Part shown: positions 39,301-45,142 of the stretch, piece by piece
Layout: the number at the start of each line of letters is the position of its first letter
Numbering within the stretch: the stretch's first letter is position 1
Source: Priapulus caudatus
Lineage: Eukaryota; Priapulida; Priapulimorpha; Priapulimorphida; Priapulidae
Assembly: GCF_000485595.1 (NCBI RefSeq)
Contig: NW_014577459.1
Coordinates: 100,537 to 155,400 of the forward strand
Length of the DNA stretch: 54,864 bases
Direction: 5' to 3'
The notes under the pieces: generated by a model
Database searches by the model: none
What the model saw: only the letters and a program-made list of their open reading frames with translations
What the model was told of the DNA's origin: nothing
Made by a program: the position numbers and the translations under genes

Positions 39301-42032
39301 TATATTGCAATTATTATTATTATTACTACTTTTATAAAGTTTTGTGTATATATAACGCTATATTACCAACTCCATGTTTGGTATTACAGGAATGTCACCA
39401 GTGGCGACTCATGGTGGTGAATCCATGACCACAAATCGCGTGGAGTACTCGTACGGTCGCACGCAGCGCAGCTACCAGTCCGGCCAGCAGGAGGCGCTCC
39501 GAGGCGGCATCGCCACGTCTCCCCGCAGTCCTCCGCTCATGGGGTAATTAAGTTTAATTAATTTTTAATATGAATTAAATTTTCTGTTTTTAATTTAATT
39601 TAATTTAATTCAATATTAATTTTTTATTAATTTTGAACGTAAATATTAAGTTACCTCCTACGTCATTCTTTCTTGCCGTCTGCCTTCCCTCTGTAACTCT
39701 CGCGCAGCGCCTACCCGCCGATATCCTTCACAGCTATGGACATACAGTTCACTGCTCCAGTGAAGCTGGGAGATGGCGTATGGTATAATGTGGATAATAA
39801 CATCGTAATAAACTGACAGATAGCGAGCGTGCTCGAACAGCTGCATGACTATAAAATACCAGCTGTGCACAACGCTTGTCAACACGCGCTGCTCCCACGT
39901 GCCGTAATTTATCATTACAATACAAATAATAATAATGCTAATAATAATACTAATAGTAATAATAATATTAAGAAGAAGAAGAAAAAGAAAAAGATGAAGA
40001 AGAAGAAGAAGAAAAAAAAGAAAAAAGAACAAGAACAAGAACAAGAAATCCTAATTATAAAAATAAAAATAAAAATATTATGAATCACGTGAATTTCCAT
40101 CTTAGTTACAAAAACATGTAAATGATGTATATACAAACTAGGAAATATACAGTCACCATAGTAGTAGCTAGTAACCAATCTAGTAACTAGATCTGTTCTC
40201 TTCTCTGTATGTAATTTCCAGTATGGGATTACCTCTGTTATATGTAACTCTTCGTTGTGGGTATAACCAAAACCTCTGAATTGATCTCTTCTATGAGACA
40301 CTTTTATATAGGACTTCCATCCGTTTGCAAGCACCGGTATGCGTGACTCCTATATGCAAGCCCCTATATTTGACAGCCCTGTATGTAACCCCGTAGGTAA
40401 CCGCCATATGTGAACCACTATCTGTAACCTTCCTTCTACTATGTGAGTTCATCTGTAGTGACCGTGAGACTTCACAGAAGCTGTCATCACCTCTCACACA
40501 CGCGTCTGTCAGTAGCAAGGGTAAAATATAGCAGAGCGGCAGTGAAAATAAATGTGTTTTTTTTTCGTGGGAGTGATTTATTTTCTTTTAAACCCCGACG
40601 GCTTACTGTGCGCCTGTTTCTCGAACTGTTTTTGCGCGGTGCATCACTGGCGGTTGGGTTAGTCTACGCAGCACCCCCTGCTATGTAGGCGAGGCGCATG
40701 TCTTGCTCTCATAACACGGGATAGTGATGGCATTAACGCTAGTGCTGTATAGTAGATTGGCTGTACCCGTTCTCCCGTGTCAGTAGCTCCGTTAGACGGG
40801 AACTTCTGCTGTTGTCTTGGTTGTTGCGGTTGTTGCTGTGGTCTTGCTGTTGCGTTGGTGTCACGTACACGTTATTATACACGTACACGTATTAGGTTCG
40901 AACCTTACAGCTATTGTTCTGTTCTTACGCACGTTTGGCTCGAACTCCCGCTACTTTTGTGATGTCTTATATATGTTTGAGTCGAATGCTGGTCTAACCG
41001 CGGTGTTCCGGTGTTACTTGGGCGTGTATACCAGCTACTATTGTTGTGTTGCATACGTTAGGGTTGACCCAATCCCGTGCTACGCTTACGGTTTCACATG
41101 TGCTGGATTCGGACTCCGACCAGTGTTCCGTTGTCATATGTGTTCGGTGCGAACCTTGGATTTTGATGACAGAACGAGTGGATTAGCAAAACAGCTTTGG
41201 TAATGCTGCCGTTGAAAGCTGTTCGTGAGAGTGTAACATATGGGACACACAGCGAAGCAGCAGCACACTCACGATCGTGACGCGCGTATAGCCGTCTTTA
41301 GGACTGAATCCTTTCCTCTTCGACTCGCCACTGATGGCTGAAAACCATGAGCGAAAGTGAGTAATGACGTAGTCACGGTGCAGCAGAAACTGACGCGTCT
41401 GCTTTCGGCGGGGACTACGAGTGAACCCTAGCGACCGGACCCGCACCCCATCAAGTTTATATCACTGATGCTGTCGCGATGAGTACAGAATGCCAATCCC
41501 TCTCGTGAGATACATGCATGCTGTACAGTGTATCGTACTTACAAACTCTTCACACACGCACACACACGCAAGCGCGCGTTGTTCCCCTCTGTTGTCCTAT
41601 AGTTCACCTTTTTGTTTCGGAATCACATGACGTAAAATTGTAATCCTCGCTCCTTCCATCGTGTTTTGCAGCGTTTATCATACGTCACAGCGCGTTTATA
41701 TCATCGTATACGTGTTCATTGTGATATATACATGTTCACATAATATTACATGTATGGAGAGCGTTCATCGTACGATATGACATCAGAAGTGTCATAATAT
41801 AGACTCATAGACTATATTATGATCATATAAATTATCATATATATTATTATCGTATATATTATTATCGTATATAGATCTATGTTATGACATTCGTAATGAC
41901 ATGTTATATATCTGTCTTACAGTGGTGATAGAGGGACCTCGCCCATCAGAGGGGAGATCGTGCCTGGCAGCCAAGGGTCACCAGGCAGCTTCTACCAGGG
42001 CGGTTCACGTAGATCCAGCATATCATCGGTTG
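19547..42032 (+). CDS. TNS: Tensin gene, N-terminal and central part (overview)
   Basis: Tensins are cytoplasmic adaptors at integrin adhesions that bind actin through N-terminal and central regions and receptors through C-terminal SH2 and PTB domains. Exons at 21054-27569 give an ordered PTEN-like phosphatase plus C2 module with tensin hallmarks ([50 protein letters not shown]). Downstream exons encode a low-complexity Ser/Pro/Gln region. Borders are GT/AG and phases agree, except at the exons near 25755 and 35278, where indels disturb the frame. The exons listed separately total about 4.0 kb (about 1330 codons). SH2 and PTB are not found, so the gene is incomplete here. The identity rests on family motifs known from other tensins; the exon joining is inferred without transcripts. 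Confidence 0.93.
20304..21053. other. Intron-like sequence
   Basis: No repeats apart from (ATT)n at 21005-21034, just before the exon at 21054. Confidence 0.5.
21054..21112 (+). CDS. TNS: Tensin exon: start of phosphatase-like domain
   Basis: Acceptor TTTTTACAG, donor ATTG|GTGAGT. It encodes [19 protein letters not shown] and joins the next exon in phase 1 to read ITERIIAIAFP, matching the (V/I)TERIIA-x-(S/A)FP signature at the start of the tensin PTP-like domain. The first base completes a codon from an upstream exon (phase 2 entry). Confidence 0.93.
21309..21395. mobile_element. TATCAAGAGC-type inverted repeat, degenerate
   Basis: CAAGAGCTAATAATACATT at the left and ACTAGCTCTTAATAATT at the right, with palindromic TTACATTATGTTACATTATA between. 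About 200 bp downstream of the exon at 21054. Confidence 0.5.
22452..22556. mobile_element. Two adjacent hairpin elements upstream of a tensin exon
   Basis: First: TATCAGGAGCGTATAATAT (22453) with CTATTATACACTCTTGATA (to 22492). Second, more degenerate: CAGAAGTGTATAGG (22507) with TTATACACTGGTGATA (to 22556). The second ends 39 bp before the exon at 22596. Confidence 0.7.
22596..22744 (+). CDS. TNS: Tensin exon: phosphatase-like domain, part 2
   Basis: Acceptor TTTTCACTACAG, donor CAT|GTAAGC, 149 bp, entry phase 1 and exit phase 0. It encodes [19 protein letters not shown] followed by [24 protein letters not shown]-x-x-ML-x-x-KH and FNLSERR are conserved in tensins. The exon follows two hairpin elements by about 40-140 bp. 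Confidence 0.96.
22868..23100. repeat. (GA)n microsatellite in a tensin intron
   Basis: Interrupted GA tract in the 430-bp intron between exons 22744 and 23175. Confidence 0.95.
23175..23297 (+). CDS. TNS: Tensin exon: WPD-loop region
   Basis: 41 codons, phase 0-0, acceptor GTGTGGTAG, donor AAG|GTGCGT. It encodes [20 protein letters not shown], continues C-K-S-I-D-S-W-L, and ends V-A-V-L-H-C-K. The WPD loop is present. The final His-Cys-Lys opens the P-loop completed by the next exon, so the intron splits the active-site signature. Confidence 0.97.
23646..23794 (+). CDS. TNS: Tensin exon: P-loop completion
   Basis: Acceptor TTTCAG, donor AGAAG|GTAAGT, phase 0 to 2. It begins [18 protein letters not shown], so the joined loop is HCKGSTGR, a complete CX5R phosphatase signature. 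It continues with [11 protein letters not shown] and S-Q-R-R as in tensins (ALDRFAMKR-(F/Y)-Y). Some tensins, such as vertebrate tensin-1, lack the Cys; here it is present, so catalysis cannot be excluded from this motif. Confidence 0.97.
24040..24152 (+). CDS. TNS: Tensin exon: end of PTP-like domain, start of C2
   Basis: Acceptor TTTTATTTTAG, donor GGAG|GTACGT, phase 2 to 1. It encodes [20 protein letters not shown] and continues [25 protein letters not shown] and IKMNN are tensin-specific at the PTP/C2 border. Confidence 0.97.
24377..24437 (+). CDS. TNS: Tensin exon: C2 domain, part 2
   Basis: 61 bp, acceptor GTTGCAG, donor GTATA|GTAAGT, phase 1 to 2. It encodes [20 protein letters not shown], almost the tensin consensus [18 protein letters not shown]. 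The following intron is about 1.3 kb and carries short tandem repeats and several degenerate copies of a roughly 160-bp unit. Confidence 0.97.
25040..25740. repeat. Degenerate intronic tandem units
   Basis: TTCGTAGTTGCCGTTATTAGAGCTG occurs twice at about 25149 and 25308 (first 20 bases TTCGTAGTTGCCGTTATTAG). GTACATGTGGTTCGCGGGCC, GTACGTCTGGTTCGTCGGCC and TTCGTACGATGATC show the other unit ends. (TTA)n at 25384-25422. Confidence 0.65.
25458..25487. mobile_element. Short loopless palindrome of the CAGGAGT family
   Basis: CAGGAGTCTATCAAT followed directly by ATTGATAGACTCTTG: 30 bp, one mismatched pair. Ends like the other elements, but different arms. Confidence 0.7.
25755..25935 (+). CDS. TNS: Tensin exon: C2 core, frame broken by indels
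   Basis: After the acceptor CTCATTTAG the sequence encodes C2 pieces in order but in different frames: I-A-S-D-G-H-G-T, then [10 protein letters not shown], then [11 protein letters not shown], then D-V-I-F, then [10 protein letters not shown]. Tensin C2 domains have ITIEP, GDILLKCYHK, DVIFRVQFHTCA in the same order. At least two or three 1-bp shifts are needed, and a base also seems missing at the acceptor junction (TA|A would give a stop). The 3' border is not clear because the exon runs into a degraded 44-bp tandem array. I read it as a real exon with sequence errors; a damaged gene is the alternative. Confidence 0.8.
25940..26475. repeat. 44-bp minisatellite abutting a tensin exon, indel-rich
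   Basis: About 11 units of TTAGTGCTGGACGGAGCCTG, TATCGGTATGTAGTGGACGC, GGGG. The last two or three units (26383-26475) are clean; the earlier ones carry many 1-2 bp indels. Confidence 0.88.
27165..27233 (+). CDS. TNS: Tensin exon: C2 domain, part 4
   Basis: Acceptor GTGCCATCAG, donor ACAG|GTGCGT, 69 bp, phase 1-1. It encodes [17 protein letters not shown] followed by D-R-V-F-T. The RFP-(D/E)-x-GKVE motif marks the last part of the tensin C2 domain. Confidence 0.95.
27474..27569 (+). CDS. TNS: Tensin exon: C2 end with DSYENFN motif
   Basis: Acceptor TTCTCGCAG, donor GAAG|GTATAT, 96 bp, phase 1-1. It encodes [20 protein letters not shown] followed by [11 protein letters not shown]. The segment VD-x-x-x-x-D-x-L(V/I)R-x-DSYENFN is diagnostic for tensins just after the C2 fold. 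Confidence 0.97.
27797..27952 (+). CDS. TNS: Tensin exon: [14 protein letters not shown]
   Basis: Acceptor TTCTTACCTTAG, donor ACCG|GTAGGT, 156 bp, phase 1-1. It starts [25 protein letters not shown]-(L/V)-DGSLYA is the conserved start of the tensin central region. It ends with an acidic/Ser-rich stretch, [11 protein letters not shown], a likely phosphorylated linker. Confidence 0.95.
28005..28064 (+). CDS. TNS: Tensin exon: short central linker
   Basis: 60 bp, acceptor TTTTTACAG, donor AAGG|GTAGGA, phase 1-1 and a multiple of three, so it could be skipped without frame loss. It encodes [20 protein letters not shown]. No recognised domain; assigned by phase and position. Confidence 0.8.
28361..28665. 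repeat. 200-bp intronic tandem duplication
   Basis: TTTCAAGAATTGATATAATA (28361) and TTTCAAGAATTTATATAATA (28564) begin two copies sharing CTAGCATTAATATCAT and ACGCTATTCTAT. Confidence 0.8.
28749..28948 (+). CDS. TNS: Tensin exon: linker with an LD-like helix
   Basis: 200 bp, acceptor GACAATTCAG, donor CAG|GTGGGA, phase 1 to 0. It encodes a polar, Pro/Asn-rich linker ([17 protein letters not shown]) and then [27 protein letters not shown] resembles the LDxLLxxL motif of the paxillin family, which docks to focal-adhesion helical domains. Whether it acts as an LD motif is inference. Confidence 0.88.
29040..29365. repeat. TGCG/GGGC G-rich tandem tract in a tensin intron
   Basis: Irregular GTGCGTGCG, GAGCGTGGGC and GTGTGAGCGC units after exon 28749-28948. 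Confidence 0.85.
30220..30341 (+). CDS. TNS: Tensin exon: Ser/Thr-rich linker
   Basis: 122 bp, acceptor AATTCCCTACAG, donor CAG|GTCAGT, phase 0 to 2. It encodes [20 protein letters not shown] and ends S-S-P-P-K-P-P-I-R, a proline-rich patch. Assigned by phase, codon bias and position. Confidence 0.85.
31281..31356. mobile_element. CAGGAGT hairpin element, degenerate
   Basis: ATATCAGGAGTGTATAATAT at the left and AATTATACACTCATGATGATATT at the right (both shortened here), with a diverged centre. In the intron before exon 32070. Confidence 0.65.
31797..31970. repeat. 21-bp minisatellite
   Basis: Units of CACCCTTGCACCACCCATGCA, decaying at both ends; about 100 bp before exon 32070. Confidence 0.88.
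32070..32231 (+). CDS. TNS: Tensin exon: Pro/Tyr-rich linker
   Basis: 162 bp (skippable, phase 2-2), acceptor ACACGTATAG, donor AGAAG|GTACAA. It encodes [20 protein letters not shown], then [10 protein letters not shown], and ends [11 protein letters not shown]. The several tyrosines in acidic/proline contexts could be kinase or SH2 sites; that is inference. Confidence 0.85.
32645..32684. mobile_element. Perfect 40-bp palindrome, CAGGAGTTAATAAAG arms
   Basis: CAGGAGTTAATAAAGACAAA is followed with no loop by its exact reverse complement, flanked by TATCAG and ATATCAG. It shares only the CAGGAGT/ACTCCTG ends with most other family members. Confidence 0.85.
33316..33477. repeat. 33-bp minisatellite at a splice acceptor
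   Basis: Five contiguous units of GTTGTCTGGCGAGATCTCTT plus GACCGCACCAGAC, ending about 30 bp before exon 33506. Confidence 0.92.
33506..34106 (+). CDS. TNS: Tensin exon: large central exon, helical then disordered
   Basis: 601 bp, acceptor CGCCACGCAG, donor ACG|GTACGT, phase 2 to 0. The first 90 codons are charged and probably helical ([17 protein letters not shown], then [20 protein letters not shown]). The rest is disordered: Ala and Pro runs, a Q5 tract at about codon 130, and S-P-M-S-R-R-type sites. Codon use is strongly GC-biased against AT-rich flanks. A contiguous 33-bp minisatellite ends 30 bp before the acceptor. Confidence 0.9.
34261..34303. mobile_element. TATCAAGAGC inverted ends
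   Basis: Arms TATCAAGAGC (34261-34270) and GCTCTTGATA (34294-34303) around 23 nt that are not complementary. Lies in the 295-bp intron between exons 34106 and 34402. Confidence 0.6.
34402..34508 (+). CDS. TNS: Tensin exon: amphipathic helix
   Basis: 107 bp, acceptor GCGTATTACAG, donor CCAG|GTGATG, phase 0 to 2. It encodes [20 protein letters not shown] followed by [12 protein letters not shown]. The second half reads as an amphipathic helix with an L-L-D-S-L core. A pyrimidine-rich minisatellite starts right after the donor. Confidence 0.85.
34520..35010. repeat. 25-bp pyrimidine-rich minisatellite after a donor
   Basis: TCTCAACCTACTCTTACACT plus TTCGC at the start, decaying to TCGACCTCCTCTTACACTCT. 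It fills most of the 770-bp intron between exons 34508 and 35278. Confidence 0.88.
35278..35484 (+). CDS. TNS: Tensin exon with disturbed frame
   Basis: Acceptor TTTATGCAG, donor CAAG|GTGAGA, 207 bp. Entered in phase 2, it reads [11 protein letters not shown] and stays open to a TAG at 35474-35476, nine to eleven bases before the donor. The next exon needs phase 0, but this one would leave phase 2, so one base is missing. One extra G in the GGGG run near 35305 restores the exit phase and gives a typical Ser/Arg/Pro-rich tensin stretch ([13 protein letters not shown]), yet an in-frame TAA then remains close to the 3' end. So this is either sequence error or a real premature stop or isoform end. 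Confidence 0.6.
35494..35722. mobile_element. Degenerate CAGAGTGTATAATATAG element with AT expansion
   Basis: CCAGAGTGTATAATATAG starts 10 bp after the donor of exon 35278-35484; TATATTATACATTCCTGATA closes it. The centre is filled by (TA)n. Confidence 0.5.
36371..36920 (+). CDS. TNS: Tensin exon: glutamine-rich
   Basis: 550 bp, acceptor CTCATTGCAG, donor CAAA|GTAAGT, phase 0 to 1. It opens [20 protein letters not shown] and carries at least six Gln tracts, the longest interrupted runs near 36793-36860 (CAG/CAA mixed). Such prion-like Q-rich stretches suggest a disordered, possibly condensate-prone segment; that is inference. The mixed CAG/CAA coding argues for selection on the peptide, not simple CAG slippage. 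Confidence 0.85.
37123..37232 (+). CDS. TNS: Tensin exon: short linker
   Basis: 110 bp, acceptor ACGCGCACAG, donor CAG|GTATTG, phase 1 to 0. It encodes [20 protein letters not shown] followed by [18 protein letters not shown] and a short helix are visible; no domain recognised. Confidence 0.82.
37490..37690. repeat. (TGCG)n/(TGTGCG)n microsatellite
   Basis: (TG)n, (TGCG)n, then a regular run of TGTGCG; in the intron before exon 37771. Confidence 0.92.
37771..37933 (+). CDS. TNS: Tensin exon: proline-rich
   Basis: 163 bp, acceptor CTCTCACCTAG, donor CCAA|GTGAGT, phase 0 to 1. It encodes [20 protein letters not shown] and ends [19 protein letters not shown], a candidate SH3/WW ligand. It directly follows a long TGCG/TGTGCG microsatellite. 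Confidence 0.85.
38137..38298. mobile_element. AATATCAAGAGTAAATAATAA inverted repeat with (TAA)n core
   Basis: AATATCAAGAGTAAATAATA at the left and TATTATTCACTCCTGATATT at the right, with (TAA)n/(AAT)n between. It ends about 15 bp before exon 38313. Confidence 0.65.
38313..38609 (+). CDS. TNS: Tensin exon: Gln/His-rich with repeated FPVxPATPYxNR
   Basis: 297 bp (skippable), acceptor CCAACTACAG, donor AGAG|GTATGA, phase 1-1. It begins [13 protein letters not shown] and ends [13 protein letters not shown], bracketing a Gln/His tract. The near-identical ends suggest a conserved short linear motif used twice. Confidence 0.87.
38890..39240 (+). mobile_element. Non-LTR retrotransposon 3' remnant (tail of the reverse transcriptase ORF)
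   Basis: Decayed reading frames encode L-I-D-V-A-V-P-D-D, then [23 protein letters not shown], then [12 protein letters not shown]. This is the conserved C-terminal tail seen in many metazoan non-LTR reverse transcriptases. At least one frameshift (near CTACC-AAG, 38967) and an in-frame TAA break it. The 3' end is followed by GGATAATAATAAT, a microsatellite tail typical of such elements. It lies in the intron between 38609 and 39390. Confidence 0.8.
39243..39327. repeat. AT palindrome flanked by (ATA)n/(TAT)n
   Basis: (ATA)n-ATTGCCATATATATATATG, then (TA)n, then ATATTGCAAT-(TTA)n: a long foldback. Copy B of the large duplication starts within the equivalent of its right half (45253). A similar foldback is at 27353-27405. 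Confidence 0.7.
39390..39543 (+). CDS. TNS: Tensin exon: Ser/Arg-rich (copy A)
   Basis: 154 bp, acceptor GGTATTACAG, donor ATGGG|GTAATT, phase 1 to 2. It encodes [20 protein letters not shown], then [13 protein letters not shown], and ends [11 protein letters not shown]. An identical exon lies at 45344-45497 in the second copy of the surrounding segment. It can splice to 41923 or, in the same phase, to the stop-containing segment at 39708. Confidence 0.88.
39708..39816 (+). CDS. Possible alternative terminal tensin exon (copy A)
   Basis: A good acceptor (CCCTCTGTAACTCTCGCGCAG; pyrimidine-rich) precedes 109 bp that stays open in the phase left by exon 39390-39543. It encodes [20 protein letters not shown] and ends at TGA 39814-39816. 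AATAAA-like hexamers occur in the A-rich stretch near 40060-40080. If used, tensin would end without SH2/PTB. A GT at 39774 could instead act as a donor, but its phase does not fit 41923. Confidence 0.42.
40895..41160. repeat. Degenerate 42-bp periodic sequence
   Basis: GGTTCGAACC (40895), GGCTCGAACT (40937), GAGTCGAATG (40979), GGGTTGACCC (41061), GGATTCGGAC (41105) and GGTGCGAACC (41146) recur at multiples of about 42 bp. Copy B has lost the first unit. Confidence 0.5.
41781..41898. mobile_element. CAGAAGTGTCATAATATAG inverted repeat (copy A)
   Basis: CATCAGAAGTGTCATAATAT with ATATTATGATC and TGTTATGACATTCGTAATG, plus nested ATATATTATTATCGT repeats. It ends just before exon 41923. The copy B equivalent at 47722-47819 has one ATATATTATTATCGT unit fewer and a shortened right end. 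Confidence 0.55.
41923..42032 (+). CDS. TNS: Tensin exon: phospho-site-rich (copy A)
   Basis: 110 bp, acceptor TCTGTCTTACAG, donor GTTG|GTGAGT, phase 2 to 1. It encodes [20 protein letters not shown] and ends [18 protein letters not shown] is a basophilic-kinase type site. The copy at 47842-47951 is identical in the parts I compared. Confidence 0.87.
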
Positions 42033-42769
42033 GTGAGTATCTGCTTACACTTTCTACAGCAGGATTTTACGTTGCCCTTGATGCGTGAAGATGCTGCATA
42101 ACGCTGCATGAAGTATTGGCGACGGAACAATGCGTTCGGTAAACTCTAAAAGTAGATTTCAGGTGAAAGGTTCGGAACTAATTTCGTATTCCACATAATG
42201 TGTCGTTGTTGATGTATATGTTACATCGGGCGACGTTTGGTTCACGTGCATTGCAAGGTAACGGATGCCATGATACGGATAAGCTTCATATTAGCGTGCA
42301 ATCAGCCGTCGTTCTCCTACACGATATAGACATACGTGGTCGATCTCACTCAATAATTCAGGCCGTTTTGTAGCGATTTATTGAGTAAGCAGGAGAGAGA
42401 ACAAGAAAAACGCGAAGAAGGGGGAGAGAGATAAGGGAGAATGGTTACCTCGTTATCGATTCGGCCTAATTGCCTAGTAGCGCATTGTCGGATTGTGTGG
42501 GAAAAATCTTTCAGCATGAGCTTTAGCTGTTCGGCGGCTTCCACGATTGCATTATTCATCGGATTTCGATTTTCTAATGATTCCCATCGATGTGATCTTT
42601 AGTGGCTTAATGAAATGGTCATCATTGCCTAGTTAATGTACGCTGAAAGTTGCTCTAACAACGATATATAAGCGCATGTGAATTGTGAATATCATCAAAT
42701 ATAAGAGTCAAACAAAATGCAAAAAATGTCAAGGAAACCAGTTCTCATCTTGGAATTCTGACATACGCA

Positions 42770-43075
42770 TTCGCGTGTGTGCGTGTTCATGTGCGCGTGC
42801 GTATCCGTGTGTGCGTGCGTAACCGTGTGTGCGTGCGTGTCCATATACGCGTGCGTGTCACCGTGCGCGTTCGTGTCTGCGTGCGCGTGCGTAACCGTGT
42901 GCGCGTGCGTATCCGTGTGTGCATGCGTGTCCGTGTGCGCGTACGTATCCGTGTGTGCATGCGTGTCCGTGTGCGCGTGCGTAACCATGTGCGCGTGCGT
43001 ATCCCTACACGCGTGCGTGTCTGCGTGCGCGTGCGTACGTTTGCGCGTGCGCGCGTGCGTGTGTATGCGGTCATG
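42770..43075. repeat. 18-bp minisatellite (copy A)
   Basis: TGTGCGCGTGCGTATCCG-type units. The copy B equivalent (48685-48965) is about two units shorter. Confidence 0.88.
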
Positions 43076-43133
43076 CGGTCAGGTTTCGGCTTCGTCTGAC
43101 AGCTAGAATTCTCACGCGCCTGGGTTTCGCTGG

Positions 43134-43423
43134 ATGTTGCTGTTCAGTCACAGGGGTCGTCGCGTTGTGTGTAAGCGGCAGGATCGTGCCTGGCGGTGCG
43201 CGACATGCCGCCGTGTGATGTTGCTGTTCAGTCACAGTCAGCGACATGCCGCCCTGTGATGTCGCTGTTCAGTCACAGCCAGCGAAATGCCGCCGTGTGA
43301 TGTTGCTGTTCAGTCACAGCCAGCGAAATGCCGCCGTGTGATGTTGCTGTTCAGTCACAGCCAGCGACATGCCGCCGTGTGATGTTGCTGTTCAGTCACA
43401 GCCAGCGACATGCCGCCGTGTGA
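43134..43423. repeat. 41-bp minisatellite, forward orientation (copy A)
   Basis: Unique block GGTCGTCGCGTTGTGTGTAA...GGCGGTGCG, followed by about six 41-bp units (GTCACAGCCAGCGACATGCC, GCCGTGTGATGTTGCTGTTC, A). Confidence 0.9.
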
Positions 43424-43731
43424 TCAAGCTGCGATGCTACTAGCATCTTCTGTCTTGAGCTGGCAGCGTCCGTGAGCGACGCTTTGTCTATTGGGTTTGC
43501 GTTTAGTTTCCCGTGTAAGCATTGGCCGCCGCGCCTGAAACCATATAGCTGCTTGGACGATTGGCTCCAATTAGGCGCTTTATTTTCGCCGACTATAGTC
43601 GGGCGAAACTAGCGGCATGCATTGCTATCATCACATGATTCCTGGACCATGTTTATATATATATATATATATATAGTTCGCGGTGACTGCGACATGACAC
43701 TGCAAAGTTAAAACGTGCGGGCTTGTATTAT

Positions 43732-43771
43732 CAGGAGTGTCATAATATAGATCTATATTATCACACTCCTG
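43732..43771. mobile_element. CAGGAGTGTCATAATATAGA palindrome (copy A)
   Basis: 40 bp, loopless, one base from perfect (TATCACAC where perfection needs TATGACAC). Confidence 0.8.
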
Positions 43772-44914
43772 GTATTATTACACAGCGCGACTATAAAAAT
43801 AAAAAGATCAACGCTCCCACTCTCTGTTCATCAGTGTAGGGGGTACAGTGTGTCGGTATCCATATGTCTGATTAGGTAATGTCACCTCATTGATGCTGGA
43901 GACTGCAATAATCGTTACTTGGTGGATTGCGGCTGACTTGCTATATATGTGTGCGAGCGTGTGTGCGTGTGTGCGTGCGTGCGTGCGTGCGTGCGTGTGT
44001 GCGTGTGTGTTATGCGCAATGCTATCATCGAGGTTCTTAATGCCAAACGCCAAACTAATTTATTTCGAGTCGCGCGCTAGGCGTTACTGCATGCACCCAT
44101 GCTGTCGCGCGCACGCACGCACGCACGCACGCACGCGCGCGCGCGCACACACACATATGCACGCACGCTGCGTGTTAAACATGGTTGACGCGCTGAGTGG
44201 ACGGAAGCTCAAAGCCAAACGCGGCGGCGCAAAAATAAAGCGGATCATTAATATCTGGATTTTTGTCGAAAGTCCGTGCGAACGGCGACGGAAATGCCGC
44301 TGTATAGGCGCGAACGCACGCGCCGTTCGTAATTTCTCATTCTTCATTCTTCTTTCGCGTTTCTTTGCGCGACGAAGAAAGAAATATTGTTTCCACGCGT
44401 TGCGCGTGCTCTGTAAGGAAGGCTGTCACGCGATTTTTCATCGTCCTATTTCTGCAAAAAAACGACGTGTTCGCAGACACTGTGGAGTGATTTTCAGTTT
44501 GCTTGCGACTACATTATGTAGGCAATCCGTGGGCAACCATCCACGGGTAAATATTAAAAGCGAATTCCTACGCAGCCAGCGTTCCTGCGCGCCGCGTGTA
44601 TATATGCGCACGAGTCTGTGACAGAGTTTACCCTCAAATCACGGAGATTGGATACGGGCGAGTACGTGAGGAAACAAGAGTGAAGCCTGCGAGCGAGCGT
44701 GTGCGAAACGATGGTACGGCAACGCCGCTGAAGCGCGAAGTGCGACGCGCCTGAAATTGATTCAATATTATCAGCCGCCTGTGTAGGGCAGTGAAAAGCT
44801 CGACAGTGTCAGCTCTGTCTCTCTCTCTCTCTCTCTATCTATCACTACAATATCNNNNNNNNNNCTCATTTCTGCCCATATTCATGCCTGTCCTTTCTTT
44901 TTTCTCCGGTTTCA

Positions 44915-44945
<31 letters not shown>

Positions 44946-44995
44946 TCTTCCCCCCTCTCTATATATATATCCACCCGCTAGATGGCGCTGCTCAC

Positions 44996-45142
44996 CTCAG
45001 ACTCGAGGTCCCTGCGTACGGCGTCCAGCTTCTGGTTTCTGTCCTTCTCGAATTCCAGCTCCTCAGATGCGCGCTGGGCGTCGGCAACGGCCTTGGCGAC
45101 GATGTCCTGGGCGGACTTAGCAGCATCGCGGGCGTCGCGTGC
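44996..45142 (-). CDS. Unidentified coiled-coil exon on the opposite strand
   Basis: On the minus strand a CAG acceptor and a GAG|GTGAGC donor bound 49 codons, phase 0-0: A-R-D-A-R-D-A-A-K-S-A-Q-D-I-V-A-K-A, then VADAQRASEELEFEKDRNQK, then L-D-A-V-R-R-D-L-E-S-E. It is Ala/Glu/Lys-rich with heptad-like spacing, hence a coiled coil. I do not recognise the family. It sits between the N gap and copy B of the tensin segment, so it may belong to a different locus joined here by error. Confidence 0.6.

Larger units (their letters stand above)
39301..44834. repeat. Large duplicated segment, copy A
   Basis: Holds tensin exons 39390-39543, 39708-39816 and 41923-42032. It aligns end to end with 45253-50600 with few substitutions. 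The differences are mostly in microsatellites, plus a roughly 24-bp stretch near 40889-40913 missing from copy B and an inverted minisatellite (43134-43423). It ends in (CT)n at the N gap. Confidence 0.93.
42033..44854. other. Intron of copy A
   Basis: Holds the listed arrays and palindrome. A 243-codon open frame (43890-44621) repeats in copy B but is TGCG/ACGC-derived at its start and without domain support. Confidence 0.5.

Noticed and set aside
40895-40904. GGTTCGAACC, like a Pol III B box
   Set aside because: No A box upstream; it is one unit of a 42-bp periodic pattern and is missing in copy B.
43890-44621. 243-codon plus-strand open frame, repeated at 49671-50402
   Set aside because: It begins in TGCG/ACGC repeat and has no domain, splice context or codon bias. 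Its presence in both copies only reflects the recent duplication.
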